Made by a program: the position numbers and the translations under genes
Notes under the pieces: model-generated
Told to the model about the DNA's origin: nothing
What the model saw: only the letters and a program-made list of their open reading frames with translations
Databases searched by the model: none
Part shown: positions 31,864 through 41,974 of the stretch, in pieces
How positions within the stretch are numbered: position 1 is the first letter of the stretch
How the letters are laid out: each line of letters starts with the position of its first letter
Source of the DNA: an uncultured Lachnospiraceae bacterium
GTDB lineage: Bacteria; Bacillota; Clostridia; Lachnospirales; Lachnospiraceae
DNA: 64,000 bases
Direction of reading: 5' to 3'
Assembly: GCA_900549665.1 (NCBI GenBank)
Contig: URPH01000013.1
Coordinates: 4,956 to 68,955, forward strand

Positions 31864-32841
31864 TTACAGTAAATGTGCTCTCAGCTCTTCGCCTGATAAA
31901 GGACTTAAGTATGCAGGTGCTACATCAAATACCGTCTTGCAGCCTGTCATACCCTCCCTGTACATACGGTATACGGCACGTCCGAAGGCCGTCAGTACCG
32001 AACCGGTAAATTCAGGGTTGGAATCCAGCTTTAAACTGTACTCAATCACATGCTTATGTTCCTTTTCAAATCCGGTCGCACCGGTACGGAATACGAAGCC
32101 GCCGTGCGGAATTTCGGAATGATCACGGTTGAATTCTTCCTCACTGATGAAATGTACAGTTGTATCATAATCAGCAAAGTAATTGGGCATTGTCTTGATC
32201 TCTTCTTCGATTTTTGCCAAGTCAGCACCTTCCTCTGCCACAACAAAACACTCTCTTGTATGTTTTTCCCTTGTTGTGAGCTCGGGATTTTCACAGGCAC
32301 GAACCCGCTCCAAAGCACTTTCTACCGGAATGGTATACTGCTTTGCATTTTTTACACCCTTGATACGGCGTACGGCATCGGAATGTCCCTGGCTGACGCC
32401 CTTTCCCCAGAAGGTATAGTCATTGCCCTCGGGTAAAATGGCATTGGCATATAAACGGTTCAGGGAAAACATACCGGGATCCCATCCACAGGAGATCAGG
32501 GCAACCTTTCCGGCTTCCTTTGCGGATGCATCCACAGCAGCAAAATGCTGTGGAATGTTGGCATGTGTATCAAAGCTGTCAATCACATTGAAATATTTTG
32601 CATATTCCGGTGTCTGCTTGGGAAGGTCAGTCGCGCTTCCTCCGCATAAAAACAGGACATCGATTTCATCCTTATAATTTAAAATATCATTTACAGAATA
32701 TACCGGAACGTTTGTTACGGTCTTGATCCCTGCCGGATCTCTTCTTGAAAATACAGCTGTAAGCTCAATGTCGGGAGCCTGTAAAATAGCCGATTCAATT
32801 CCTCTTGCAAGATTTCCATATCCTAAAATTGCTGCTTTCAT
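31864..32841 (-). CDS. ddh: meso-diaminopimelate dehydrogenase
   Basis: A 325-residue NADP-dependent enzyme that aminates tetrahydrodipicolinate directly to meso-DAP for lysine and peptidoglycan. The Rossmann start AAILGYGNLARGIESAI is followed by VFSRRDP (NADP phosphate-binding region), VIDSFDTHANIPQHF, and the substrate segment SCGWDPGMFSLNRLYANAIL. Length and order are normal. It lies between citrate synthase and potA with short gaps, so read-through from thrS is possible. Confidence 0.94.
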   Translation of the reverse strand: MKAAILGYGNLARGIESAILQAPDIELTAVFSRRDPAGIKTVTNVPVYSVNDILNYKDEIDVLFLCGGSATDLPKQTPEYAKYFNVIDSFDTHANIPQHFAAVDASAKEAGKVALISCGWDPGMFSLNRLYANAILPEGNDYTFWGKGVSQGHSDAVRRIKGVKNAKQYTIPVESALERVRACENPELTTREKHTRECFVVAEEGADLAKIEEEIKTMPNYFADYDTTVHFISEEEFNRDHSEIPHGGFVFRTGATGFEKEHKHVIEYSLKLDSNPEFTGSVLTAFGRAVYRMYREGMTGCKTVFDVAPAYLSPLSGEELRAHLL

Positions 32842-32904
32842 ATTATTATAAATCCTCCGATTTTAATCTACTTCTGTTTATCTCATAGTCATGTTGCGGT
32901 CAGA

Positions 32905-34290
32905 CTATGCTCTCTCATCCATGGACTGATACGGAATATGCTCGCCCACATATTTATAAGCAGGACGGATGATCTTATTTGCATTGATCAGTTCCTCCAG
33001 TCTGTGTGCACACCAGCCCGGAGTTCTTGCGATTGCAAAAATAGGCGTAAACAATTCCTCCGGAATGCGTAACATCGTATATACAAATCCACTGTAAAAA
33101 TCGACGTTGGCACAGACATTTTTGAATAATTTTCTTCTTTCCATAATCAGCCGGCCCGCAATGTTTTCCACGTTCTCATACAAAGAAAACTCTTCCATCA
33201 TGCCTTTTTCCTGTGCCAGCTTCTTGGCAAAATCCTTTAAAATAATCTCTCGGGGATCTGACAAAGTATATACTGCATGCCCCATACCATAGATCAGTCC
33301 GGTATGGTCGAATGCCTCTTTATCCAAAATCTTAATCAGATATTCCTCAATTTCTTCTTCATTGGACCAGTCTTTAATGTGTGCTTTGATATCAGCAAAC
33401 ATATTTTGAACTTTTAAATTGGCTCCACCATGACGGGGTCCCTTTAATGAGCCGATAGATGCTGCCATAGAGGAATATGTATCGGTTCCTGATGAAGTAA
33501 CAACATGGGTTGTAAATGTAGAGTTATTACCGCCTCCATGCTCTGCATGCAGTACCAGTGCAATATCCAGCACCTTTGCCTCAAGCTCCGTATATTGTCC
33601 GTCGTCACGCAGCATTAAAAGAATATTTTCCGCAAGTGACAGTCCATGCTTGGGATTGCGTATCATCAAGGTCGCATCCTTCCTAAAGTGCATATAGGAA
33701 TGATAAGAGTATACCGCGATCAGAGGAAGCTTATTGATCAGCTCCAGAGACTGTCTCAACACATTTTGCGAAGAAATATCATCGGGCAGATCATCATAGG
33801 TATACAATGTCAGCACACATCTTTGCATGGCATTCATGATATTGGCGTTGGACGCCTTCATGACCACGTCGCGTACAAACCGTCCGCTCAATGTCTGAAA
33901 TTCTTCAGAGACCTTGATGTAGCGTTCCAGCTGTTCCTTAGTCGGAAGCTTTCCAAACATCAGAAGATAAGAGGCTTCCTCAAAGCCAAAGCGTCTGCCC
34001 TTCAGTCCGGCAACCAGATCCACGACATTGACACCCTGATAATACAGGCTTCCTTCCGCAGGAATCGTACGGCCGTTTACCAGATCATAGGCACAGACAT
34101 CGGAAATTTCCGTAAGACCTGTCAGAACACCTTTTCCGGCTGAATCACGTAAACCTCTTTTTACGTCATATTCGATATACAGGTTTTGATCAATATGATG
34201 ATTATTCAGAAGTTCTTTTTCCAAAATATTGACATCATTTTTGATCTCTCCCAAGTCATCCACTACAAGCATTTCTTTTTTGTCACTCAT
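32905..34290 (-). CDS. gltA: Citrate synthase
   Basis: A 461-residue type I-like citrate synthase with an N-terminal extension of about 45 residues. Catalytic segments are visible: ALVLHAEHGGGNNSTFTTHV (first His), GLIYGMGHAVYTLSDPRE (second His) and the C-terminal ARTPGWCAHRLEEL. It condenses oxaloacetate and acetyl-CoA. It lies 49 bp behind thrS. Confidence 0.93.
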   Translation of the reverse strand: MSDKKEMLVVDDLGEIKNDVNILEKELLNNHHIDQNLYIEYDVKRGLRDSAGKGVLTGLTEISDVCAYDLVNGRTIPAEGSLYYQGVNVVDLVAGLKGRRFGFEEASYLLMFGKLPTKEQLERYIKVSEEFQTLSGRFVRDVVMKASNANIMNAMQRCVLTLYTYDDLPDDISSQNVLRQSLELINKLPLIAVYSYHSYMHFRKDATLMIRNPKHGLSLAENILLMLRDDGQYTELEAKVLDIALVLHAEHGGGNNSTFTTHVVTSSGTDTYSSMAASIGSLKGPRHGGANLKVQNMFADIKAHIKDWSNEEEIEEYLIKILDKEAFDHTGLIYGMGHAVYTLSDPREIILKDFAKKLAQEKGMMEEFSLYENVENIAGRLIMERRKLFKNVCANVDFYSGFVYTMLRIPEELFTPIFAIARTPGWCAHRLEELINANKIIRPAYKYVGEHIPYQSMDERA

Positions 34291-34338
34291 CCAGTCATAC
34301 TCCTTTCAGCTCAAATATAAAAATTCATTTGTAACTTA

Positions 34339-36306
34339 TCAGCGTTTCTTTTCGTCTTCCGGTAATTCCTCACGTATTGCCTTCGTGCGGATTTCTTCAC
34401 AGATCTGATCCATAAACTCTGACAGCGTTTTCTGTCCTTCATTGCCTTCAAAACGGCTTCTGACAGATACCATACCGTCTTTTTCTTCCTGCTCGCCGAC
34501 AACCAGCATATAAGGGAGCTTATCCATTCTGGCTTCACGGATCTTGTAACCGATCTTTTCAGAACGATGGTCAACCGTCACATCAATATCACGTGCAGCA
34601 AGCTCTTTGCGTACTTTTTCTGCATAATCAGCGTATTTTTCGGAAATCGGCAGTACACGTACCTGCTCCGGACACAGCCATGTCGGGAATTTACCTGCAT
34701 AGTGCTCGATCAGCCATGCCAGTGTTCTTTCATAACATCCCATGGATGTACGGTGAATGATCCAAGGGCGGACTTTTTCACCCTTTTCATCAATATAATA
34801 CATACCAAAGTTTTCAGCAGATGCGCAGTCAAGCTGGATCGTTACCATGGTGTCTTCTTTTCCGTATACGTTTTTAGCCTGAATATCGATCTTTGGTCCG
34901 TAGAAAGCAGCCTCATCATCAGCCTCTGTATAAGGAATGTTATTTTTGTCCATAACGTCTCTTAAATACTGCTGTGTGCTGTTCCAGTACTCATCATCAC
35001 CCAGATATTTTTTCTTGTTATTGGGATCCCATTTGGACAGACGATAGGTAACGTCTCCTGCGATTCCCAGTGTTGTCATAACATAATGTGCAAGCTCCGT
35101 ACATCTGGTCAGCTCTTCCTGTGCCTGATCGGGTCTCATGATGATATGGGCCTCTGTGATCGTAAACTGGCGGACACGGGTAAGACCATGCATTTCTCCG
35201 GAATCCTCATTACGGAACAAAGTTGATGTTTCTGACATACGATAAGGAAGATCTCTGTATGAATGCTGTTCATTCATATATACATAGTACTGGAACGGAC
35301 ATGTCATCGGACGCAGAGCCATTGTCTCTTTGTCATCATTGTCTTTATTTAAGATAAACATGCCATCCATGTAATGATCCCAGTGACCGGAAATCTTGTA
35401 AAGATCAGATTTCGCCATCAGCGGTGTACGGGTGCGGACATAGCCCCATTCCTTATCCTCCAGATCTTCTATCCATCTTTGTAATTTCATGATCATCTTG
35501 GTTCCCTTGGGTGTAAATAAAGGAAGCCCCTGACCGATAACATCAACCGTTGTGAAAAGCTTCATTTCACGGCCAAGCTTGTTGTGGTCACGTTTTTTGA
35601 TATCCTCCAGATGCTCTAAGTAAGCATTTAATTCATCTTTTTCATTGAAGGCTGTTGCATAAATACGCTGCAGCTGTGCCTTGTCGGAATTACCTCTCCA
35701 GTAAGCCATGGATGATGAGATCAGCTTGTATGCTTTGATGCCCTTGGTGCTCATCAGATGAGGTCCTGCACAAAGATCCACAAAGCCACCCTGATCGTAG
35801 AAAGAAATTTCCGCATCTTCGGGAAGATCCTTGATAAGTTCTACCTTGTAAGGCTCGCCTTTTTCTTCCATGAATTTGATGGCTTCTTCTCTGGGAAGTG
35901 TAAAGCGTTCCAGCTTATGTCCTTCCTTGATGATCTTTTTCATTTCCTTTTCAATTTTGTCCAGATCTTCTCTTGAAAAAGGATCTGAGTCAAAATCATA
36001 ATAAAATCCTTCGTCAATGGCAGGTCCGATTGCAATTTTTGCATTGGGGAACAATCTCTGTACAGCCTCCGCCATAACATGGGATGCTGTATGACGCACA
36101 ACCCTGAGACCTGCGGGATCCTTGGCTGTCACAATATTTAAAGTACAGTCTTTATCCAGTACCGTTCTTAAATCAACGATTTCGTCATCGACATCACCGG
36201 CACATGCCACACGTGCAAGCCCGTCACTGATATCTTTTGCAATGTCATAAACGCTCATTGCCTGTGCATATTCTTTTTTGCTTCCATCTTTTAATGTAAT
36301 AATCAT
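34339..36306 (-). CDS. thrS: Threonine-tRNA ligase
   Basis: A 655-residue ThrRS, full length. It starts with a TGS domain (residues 1-62). The SAD editing domain has HTASHVMAEAVQRLFPNAKI. The class II catalytic core includes motif 2 FRNEDSGEMHGLTRVRQF, CPFQYYVY and RTSMGCYERTLAWLIEHYAG. The anticodon domain begins VRVLPISEKYADYA. It charges tRNA-Thr. A T-box leader upstream couples expression to uncharged tRNA. Confidence 0.97.
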   Translation of the reverse strand: MIITLKDGSKKEYAQAMSVYDIAKDISDGLARVACAGDVDDEIVDLRTVLDKDCTLNIVTAKDPAGLRVVRHTASHVMAEAVQRLFPNAKIAIGPAIDEGFYYDFDSDPFSREDLDKIEKEMKKIIKEGHKLERFTLPREEAIKFMEEKGEPYKVELIKDLPEDAEISFYDQGGFVDLCAGPHLMSTKGIKAYKLISSSMAYWRGNSDKAQLQRIYATAFNEKDELNAYLEHLEDIKKRDHNKLGREMKLFTTVDVIGQGLPLFTPKGTKMIMKLQRWIEDLEDKEWGYVRTRTPLMAKSDLYKISGHWDHYMDGMFILNKDNDDKETMALRPMTCPFQYYVYMNEQHSYRDLPYRMSETSTLFRNEDSGEMHGLTRVRQFTITEAHIIMRPDQAQEELTRCTELAHYVMTTLGIAGDVTYRLSKWDPNNKKKYLGDDEYWNSTQQYLRDVMDKNNIPYTEADDEAAFYGPKIDIQAKNVYGKEDTMVTIQLDCASAENFGMYYIDEKGEKVRPWIIHRTSMGCYERTLAWLIEHYAGKFPTWLCPEQVRVLPISEKYADYAEKVRKELAARDIDVTVDHRSEKIGYKIREARMDKLPYMLVVGEQEEKDGMVSVRSRFEGNEGQKTLSEFMDQICEEIRTKAIREELPEDEKKR

Positions 36307-36328
36307 TTTCTTTTCCTCCTTAACTTAA

Positions 36329-36570
36329 TAAAAAAGTCCCTCACACTGCAAAATACAATGTAAGGGACGTAATATACGCGGTTCCACCCTGTTTGTCTGT
36401 ACGCCTCCAAAACGGATAGCGATAAACCAGGCCACTCTTTATGATGATAACGGTATCACCGGACCGGATTGGGGTCACTCAGAGGTAGTTTTCAAATGTT
36501 TCCTGCACAGGTACTCTCAGCAGCCGTACCCTTCTCTGTTGCATTGCCGCATCCTACTCTTCTCGTCAAC
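36329..36570 (-). promoter_or_regulatory. T-box riboswitch upstream of thrS
   Basis: On the minus strand the T-box motif GGGTGGAACCGCG (36377-36389) is followed by a terminator (GTCCCTCACACTG 36336-36348 paired with CAATGTAAGGGAC 36356-36368) and a U run. Upstream lies a structured region with the expected stem I features; ACC triplets suitable as threonine specifiers occur at two places, and I cannot decide which is used. Uncharged tRNA-Thr would stabilise the antiterminator and allow thrS expression. Confidence 0.93.
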
Positions 36571-36638
36571 GTATTGGCTGTATATAACATATCTAAACTG
36601 TATATATTGTATGCGCAGTTGTTGAAAAAGTAAAGAAT

Positions 36639-37145
36639 TTATTTATTTTTTCCACAACATTTTTTGTATTTTTTACCGCTACCGCACGGGCAGGGGTCGT
36701 TGGGATAAATTTTGGGAGCATTGACAACTGTCTGTGAGCTCTTCTGCTCTTTGTAAAGCTCTTTTAATTTATCTTCGTCAAAGATTTCTTTCCATTCTTC
36801 CAGACCATATAACCACTCAGCATCAGCAGCTACCATGTTTTTGTAAAGAAGCTCTTTGTCAAATTTTAAAGATACCTCAGTATCCTCTTCCATCTCTTCG
36901 ATTGGATTGGGATTAACCAGCGATTCCTGAATACCATCCAGAAATCCTGTCATTTCCATAACTGTCACACCATATTTGTCTGCCAATTCCTTGACAGTGC
37001 CCTTAACCTCGGTATCGGGAGCTGCTAACAGTTCTTTGTAAATTGCCTGCTCCTTTTTGAAGTAATCACCCCAAAATCTCTGTAAATCTCCTTTATTTGC
37101 TGACTCATCATAAGCCACGTCTCTCCACTGATCTAATAATGCCAT
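36639..37145 (-). CDS. SEC-C motif protein
   Basis: A 168-residue acidic, helical protein ending in a SEC-C zinc motif, PNDPCPCGSGKKYKKCCG, as found at the SecA C terminus. The rest (e.g. DKYGVTVMEMTGFLDGIQES) is conserved in Clostridia but uncharacterised. The motif suggests binding to zinc and perhaps SecB-like or ribosomal partners. Single gene. Confidence 0.85.
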   Translation of the reverse strand: MALLDQWRDVAYDESANKGDLQRFWGDYFKKEQAIYKELLAAPDTEVKGTVKELADKYGVTVMEMTGFLDGIQESLVNPNPIEEMEEDTEVSLKFDKELLYKNMVAADAEWLYGLEEWKEIFDEDKLKELYKEQKSSQTVVNAPKIYPNDPCPCGSGKKYKKCCGKNK

Positions 37146-37273
37146 TTCAGTACTCCTTTTGCATATTTTTCATCTTCTAGCTTTGGCGAAATACAAACGC
37201 CATTTGAAATAGTATATAAAAAAATTTCTGTTCTTGCAAGTAATAAATCTTTAACATTTTGCATTAACATTTC

Positions 37274-38755
37274 CTACCACTCAGCCTTATAAGCCTGATA
37301 GGTCGTATTCCCGTTTGCATCCGTAATACTCTCTTCCACACTGTATACGCCAAAAATATCCGGCTTGAGATCAACGATAACCTGCCTTGTCTCATTTTTA
37401 TCAACAAACATCAGAATGGCGGTGTCATTTCTCCGATAGTCCAGACGGATATAACGGACAACATCGGCATCCAGATTAATCTGTTCATTTGTCACAAACC
37501 TTTTGGTTACCTTATCATAATAGTGGATCTGCCAGTCCGGTTTAAAATCATTGTCAGACAGCTCCGGCTCCTCCATCAGATTGTAATCGTTAGCATAGGC
37601 TTCCCTCTTACCATCGGACAATTCCACCACCATACGGCACTGTTCATATATATTGGCTTCGTCCAGTTTACGGTAAAAACGCCCGGCATCACCGGCACTC
37701 AGATAACGGTACAGCTTAGGTCCGAAAAACAGGATCAGGAAAATAATTCCCACCACCAAAACGGTACGGACTGTACGGATGTATTTGTACTTTTCTGCGA
37801 AATATGCAGGTTTTTTGTGCATGACAATCTTGGCCGGCTCTTTAAACTCATCCTCTGACAAAAGAGAAAGAAGCTCTTCAAAAGAAGAAATACGATCCTT
37901 GGGATAAATACTCAGAGCCTTCATAATGGCATCACTCTGGTAAGCCATGATACCGATATTGAAATCTTTTAATGGCCGGACCGGATCTGCATGCTCTTCT
38001 TCGCCCTGACCAATTCTTTCATAGAATGGGGCTACCTTGATGCGGGTAACCGCTTCGTAAATAATGGCCGCAACAGCATACACATCGGTTGCAGCACAAA
38101 GACTTTCTCCCTCCATATACTGTTCAACCGCAGCATATTCCGGCACACGCGCCGCAGCCTGCTCCAAAACAGGCATCATGGCATCCTCTATGGGATCCCC
38201 AAAGCTGACCAGCACCACTTTTTTATCCCTGGTACGGATCATCGCCGGATTGATACGTCCATGCACAATCCCTTTAGCATGCAGGATATCCAGCGCATTC
38301 ATAACCGGCTTTAACAGCCGTAGGATCTCTTTTAACTGCATCGGATGCGAATGGATCTTTTGCATAAACTCAAGAGGCGAGACACCTTCTGCATACTCAC
38401 TGACCAGATATACGGTCTGATTTTCCTCAAATACATTGATCATATTGGCAATCCCTTCCAATGGATACAGGGAAATCAAAGTCTTGGCCTTTTTGATCAT
38501 ATGTGATTTCATGGTAAAAAAGTCTGCCTCATTGCTATACTGCACGCAGGAAACGGAAAGTCCGTCGTCCGGGTTCCTCTCCACAATGGAATTGGGAAAA
38601 AGCTCTTTTATCACAATGCGTTGTTCCCGAAAAATATCATAAGCAAGATATGTGATCGTCATACCGTTTGCCCCAAGCACCTCATCGATCCGGTATCGGT
38701 CCTTTAACATGGTACCTGTCCGTAAAACATATGACAAATTTGCATCCTTCATCAT
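37274..38755 (-). CDS. Membrane-anchored protein-kinase-fold protein, probable pseudokinase
   Basis: A 493-residue protein with an N-terminal kinase fold (about 15-300), one TM helix (about 330-347) and an outer domain of about 145 residues. The glycine loop (GANGMTITYLAY) and beta3 Lys50 (RIVIKE) are present. The catalytic loop, however, reads HGRINP (165-170) in place of HRDxKP, and DFG is replaced by SFG (184-186). Loss of both Asp residues argues against ordinary phosphotransfer. The outer domain (e.g. GKREAYANDYNLMEEPEL) is not recognised. It may act as a signal-receiving scaffold. Monocistronic by spacing. Confidence 0.8.
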   Translation of the reverse strand: MMKDANLSYVLRTGTMLKDRYRIDEVLGANGMTITYLAYDIFREQRIVIKELFPNSIVERNPDDGLSVSCVQYSNEADFFTMKSHMIKKAKTLISLYPLEGIANMINVFEENQTVYLVSEYAEGVSPLEFMQKIHSHPMQLKEILRLLKPVMNALDILHAKGIVHGRINPAMIRTRDKKVVLVSFGDPIEDAMMPVLEQAAARVPEYAAVEQYMEGESLCAATDVYAVAAIIYEAVTRIKVAPFYERIGQGEEEHADPVRPLKDFNIGIMAYQSDAIMKALSIYPKDRISSFEELLSLLSEDEFKEPAKIVMHKKPAYFAEKYKYIRTVRTVLVVGIIFLILFFGPKLYRYLSAGDAGRFYRKLDEANIYEQCRMVVELSDGKREAYANDYNLMEEPELSDNDFKPDWQIHYYDKVTKRFVTNEQINLDADVVRYIRLDYRRNDTAILMFVDKNETRQVIVDLKPDIFGVYSVEESITDANGNTTYQAYKAEW

Positions 38756-38876
38756 GCAAGTTCCCTTCTATACTGAATATTTTGAATAAAAACAGGAGCT
38801 CAATATCTTTTTGCCCCAATATCTCTTTTATTATAGTCAGATATATGATAAATTACAAGAAAAAGGAGTTTTGGAT

Positions 38877-39182
38877 ATGCATTCAAAAGGACAGCGTATA
38901 GCCGCATGGATCGGAATCATTGCTCTGGTCATGCTTTATATTTTAACTTTGATTTTCGCAATTTTTAATTTTGACGGAAAAGGGATTTTGCTCCGCTCCA
39001 GTCTGATTGCTACGATCTGCGTTCCGATTTTGATCTGGGTGTATATCTGGATGTACGGACTACTTACCAAAAAGCATACGATTGCTTCGGTGGATTATGA
39101 TTTTACAGCCGGAATGACTGAAGATGGGGATGTGGAAAAAGGACACGACGCAGATACATCGGACGATATGGATACTATGTAG
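38877..39182 (+). CDS. Small membrane protein with acidic tail
   Basis: A 101-residue protein with two TM helices (about 8-30 and 42-62) and an acidic Asp-rich tail (GDVEKGHDADTSDDMDTM). The start at 38877 follows AAAGGAG at seven bases. It is divergent from the pseudokinase gene with about 120 bp between starts, so the two may share control. Family not recognised. Confidence 0.65.
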   Translation: MHSKGQRIAAWIGIIALVMLYILTLIFAIFNFDGKGILLRSSLIATICVPILIWVYIWMYGLLTKKHTIASVDYDFTAGMTEDGDVEKGHDADTSDDMDTM

Positions 39183-39235
39183 GAATCAAAAAGTATAGTA
39201 CAGAAAGATAACTGATATGAAATCTCATAAAATGA

Positions 39236-40141
39236 TCAAGTCAGGAACTTTTCTTTGAAGTCCGGGACAGATATGTCAGCCTCATCGGCAGCATCCTGCA
39301 CCGACAACTTTCCGTCTTTGACCAGCTTGACAAGTAAACGGTATTTTTCTTGTTCTCTGGCCTCTTCCCGGATGGTTCTCTCATATTTCTTTTCATCAAA
39401 ATCTTCCAACAGGGAACCTAATACCTGACTTCTATGCTTTCTCAAAATATCCTCCAATATTCCATGCCCGATACAATAGTCAATCGCGGCATTCATGGCT
39501 TCTTCACGATTGTCATATAGCTTCGCATATTCCCTTGTAATTTCTACAAACCTTGCATATTGCGAAAGCAATTTACAACCTTGCATCAGATATTGGTTGT
39601 GACCATTGTTGATATTAATCACTTTTACCACAACCCCCACAGACGGCTCAATCTCTTGATTGCTGAATGCGGAAGACAGACGCAGCTCACATTCATCCGG
39701 TATATCCTTCGTCCCATTGTAAAAAACTATACATTGTGGTGTCGGAAGCATGATCTGTTCACTTCCATACAAGCTCTTATCAGCACTTTCCACAAGCATC
39801 TGATATTCCTTGGCAAGATAAATCAAAAATCTTACCGGCATATTGGGATTAAATGTGGATTGATGTTCATACATATTGATTGTCCCGGCAAGTAAAAATG
39901 CCAGATCATTTTTCCTCGAAATATAAATTGCATTATCAAGTGTCACAATCTGTAGTTCATCCGGATCAGTATATGCAGTTCCGTGTAAAGCATTGTATAG
40001 CTGCAAAAGTGCCTGTCTGTCATTTCCAAATACCAGTCGAAACACAATATCTTTCATCTGTCTTTTTGGACGAAAAATATTTTCCCGTAATCTCCTGAAA
40101 AACAAATTCCATGTGTACGTTGTTGTTTTCTTTTTTGCCAT
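39236..40141 (-). CDS. Rpn/PD-(D/E)XK nuclease-family putative transposase-like protein
   Basis: A 301-residue protein of the RpnA/PDDEXK transposase-like group. The start KRQMKDIVFRLVFGNDRQAL and the core NDLAFLLAGTINMYEHQST (with acidic residues and the E-x-Q motif) match these nucleases. A helical C-terminal part contains VQDAADEADISVPDFKEKF. Such genes are often multicopy and lack terminal repeats; some promote recA-independent recombination in E. coli. No inverted repeats are seen here. Confidence 0.78.
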   Translation of the reverse strand: MAKKKTTTYTWNLFFRRLRENIFRPKRQMKDIVFRLVFGNDRQALLQLYNALHGTAYTDPDELQIVTLDNAIYISRKNDLAFLLAGTINMYEHQSTFNPNMPVRFLIYLAKEYQMLVESADKSLYGSEQIMLPTPQCIVFYNGTKDIPDECELRLSSAFSNQEIEPSVGVVVKVININNGHNQYLMQGCKLLSQYARFVEITREYAKLYDNREEAMNAAIDYCIGHGILEDILRKHRSQVLGSLLEDFDEKKYERTIREEAREQEKYRLLVKLVKDGKLSVQDAADEADISVPDFKEKFLT

Positions 40142-40456
40142 ATAGCGTCCTCCTTTTTGCAGGAAAATTTATACAGCAAATCCCGTTTTACAATTAAAAC
40201 AGATCCGGAATCGACAACAATTCAAAGACTGTAAAACCGACTGGCGCCATTTCAACAATCACTATGGTTGCAGTCTTTCTTCATCCTTCTCATAAATCTC
40301 CTGCTTTATAAAATTGTAATGAATTTTAAAAGCATAAGATCTAAGAATTGATGTCAGAAATTCAGACTAGAATATTTTGTGATACGCAATTATCAATAAA
40401 AAATAATCCGTACTGTTTTTGAGTGTCATATCGTCAATATTCTATCAGAAAATAGA
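40142..40456. other. Gene-free intergenic region
   Basis: About 310 bp between the Rpn-like gene start and the purA terminator. I see only AT-rich sequence and short imperfect palindromes; no gene, RNA or clear promoter can be supported besides the ribosome site of the Rpn-like gene. Confidence 0.5.
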
Positions 40457-40512
40457 AATATGCTCTTGTAGAAATCATAACATCAAAGTCATAAATCCGC
40501 AAGAGCATATTT
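40457..40512 (-). terminator. Intrinsic terminator of purA
   Basis: A perfect 13-bp stem, AAATATGCTCTTG (40457-40469) with CAAGAGCATATTT (40500-40512), and a 30-nt loop. It lies 16 bp beyond the purA stop. Confidence 0.65.
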
Positions 40513-40527
40513 ACATTATTTTTTACA

Positions 40528-41820
40528 TTATTTTTTTAAAGGACTTTCACGATAAATGATATCATGTCTTCCGGGACCGTTACTTACCATGGTAATCGGA
40601 TATCCGATCTGACCTTCAATAAATTCGATATAGTTTCTGCAGTTTTCAGGCAGATCTTCGTATTTCTTGATACCTCTGATATCTGATTTCCATCCGGGTA
40701 AGGATTTTAATACCGGTTTTGCCTTTTCAAGCTTGCAGGTAACCGGGAAGTCGGTTGTCACTTCACCATCAATTTCATATCCGACACATACAGGGATCTC
40801 ATCCAGGTATCCAAGTACATCCAATACGGTAAATGCAACATCGGTGGCTCCCTGCATACGGCATCCATATTTGGAAGCGACACAGTCAAACCATCCCATA
40901 CGACGCGGACGGCCTGTTGTAGCACCAAACTCACCACCGTCACCACCACGACGTCTTAATTCATCTGCTTCGTCTCCGAAGATCTCGGAAACAAATGCAC
41001 CGGCTCCAACGGCTGAAGAATATGCTTTACAAACTGTTACGATCTGTTTGATTTCATACGGTGGTAATCCTGCTCCGATTGCGCCGTAGGCTGCAAGTGT
41101 GGATGAAGATGTAACCATCGGGTAAATTCCGTGATCGGGATCTTTTAAAGTACCAAGCTGGCCCTCTAACAGAATGGTCTTGCCTTCTTTTAAGGCTTTG
41201 TCCAAAAATACGGATACATCACATACATAAGGCTCTACCATTTCTTTGTACTGGTGGAGTGTCTCAAGTAATTCTTCGGGTTTTAATAACGGTTTATGAT
41301 ATAAATGTTCAAGCAGTACATTTTTGGTCTCACAGATGCGGACAACTTTTTCCTTTAATAAGTCTTCATCAAAAAGCTCGCTCACCTGAAAACCGATCTT
41401 TGCATATTTATCTGAATAAAACGGAGCGATACCGGATTTAGTGGAACCAAAGGATTTGCCGCCCAGTCTTTCTTCTTCATACTGATCAAATAAAATATGA
41501 TAAGGCATTACCATCTGAGCTCTGTCTGATACCAGTAATTTGGGCATCGGTACATTGCGGTCTGTAATGGATTTGATTTCATTGAATAACACGGGAATAT
41601 TTAATGCTACACCATTGCCGATAATGCTTGTGGTATGGCTGTAAAATACTCCTGAAGGCAATGTATGCAATGCAAATTTGCCATAATCGTTGACGATGGT
41701 ATGTCCGGCATTTGCACCACCCTGAAAGCGGATGATAATGTCAGCATTTTCTGCCATCATATCTGTGATTTTACCTTTTCCCTCGTCGCCCCAGTTGGCG
41801 CCAACTACTGCTTTAACCAT
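40528..41820 (-). CDS. purA: Adenylosuccinate synthetase
   Basis: A 430-residue enzyme, full length, converting IMP, Asp and GTP to adenylosuccinate. The start VKAVVGANWGDEGKGKITD holds the phosphate loop and catalytic Asp; RFQGGANAGHTIV carries the conserved His. GATTGRPRRMGWFDCVA lies in the IMP/Asp-binding region. It stands alone with its own promoter and terminator; purB and purF lie elsewhere in the window. Confidence 0.97.
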   Translation of the reverse strand: MVKAVVGANWGDEGKGKITDMMAENADIIIRFQGGANAGHTIVNDYGKFALHTLPSGVFYSHTTSIIGNGVALNIPVLFNEIKSITDRNVPMPKLLVSDRAQMVMPYHILFDQYEEERLGGKSFGSTKSGIAPFYSDKYAKIGFQVSELFDEDLLKEKVVRICETKNVLLEHLYHKPLLKPEELLETLHQYKEMVEPYVCDVSVFLDKALKEGKTILLEGQLGTLKDPDHGIYPMVTSSSTLAAYGAIGAGLPPYEIKQIVTVCKAYSSAVGAGAFVSEIFGDEADELRRRGGDGGEFGATTGRPRRMGWFDCVASKYGCRMQGATDVAFTVLDVLGYLDEIPVCVGYEIDGEVTTDFPVTCKLEKAKPVLKSLPGWKSDIRGIKKYEDLPENCRNYIEFIEGQIGYPITMVSNGPGRHDIIYRESPLKK

Positions 41821-41893
41821 GTAAAAATTCCTCCTGTTTTGTATAAGGTGTTATGTTTTGCTTTTTAAGACACCTTTACTCATTACAGTATGT

Positions 41894-41922
41894 ATTATAC
41901 ACAGTTTTCTTTCATAAGTAAA
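41894..41922 (-). promoter_or_regulatory. Promoter of purA
   Basis: On the minus strand TTTACT (41917-41922), 17 bp, TATAAT (41894-41899), about 75 bp upstream of the ATG. Confidence 0.75.
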
Positions 41923-41974
41923 ATCAATATTTGTTATATTTGTTATAAGGTGGGGTTATTTTGATGGTTTATGT

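Noticed and set aside
39236..40141. Complete transposon carrying the Rpn-like gene
   Set aside because: No inverted repeats or target duplications were found around it; these genes are usually free-standing.
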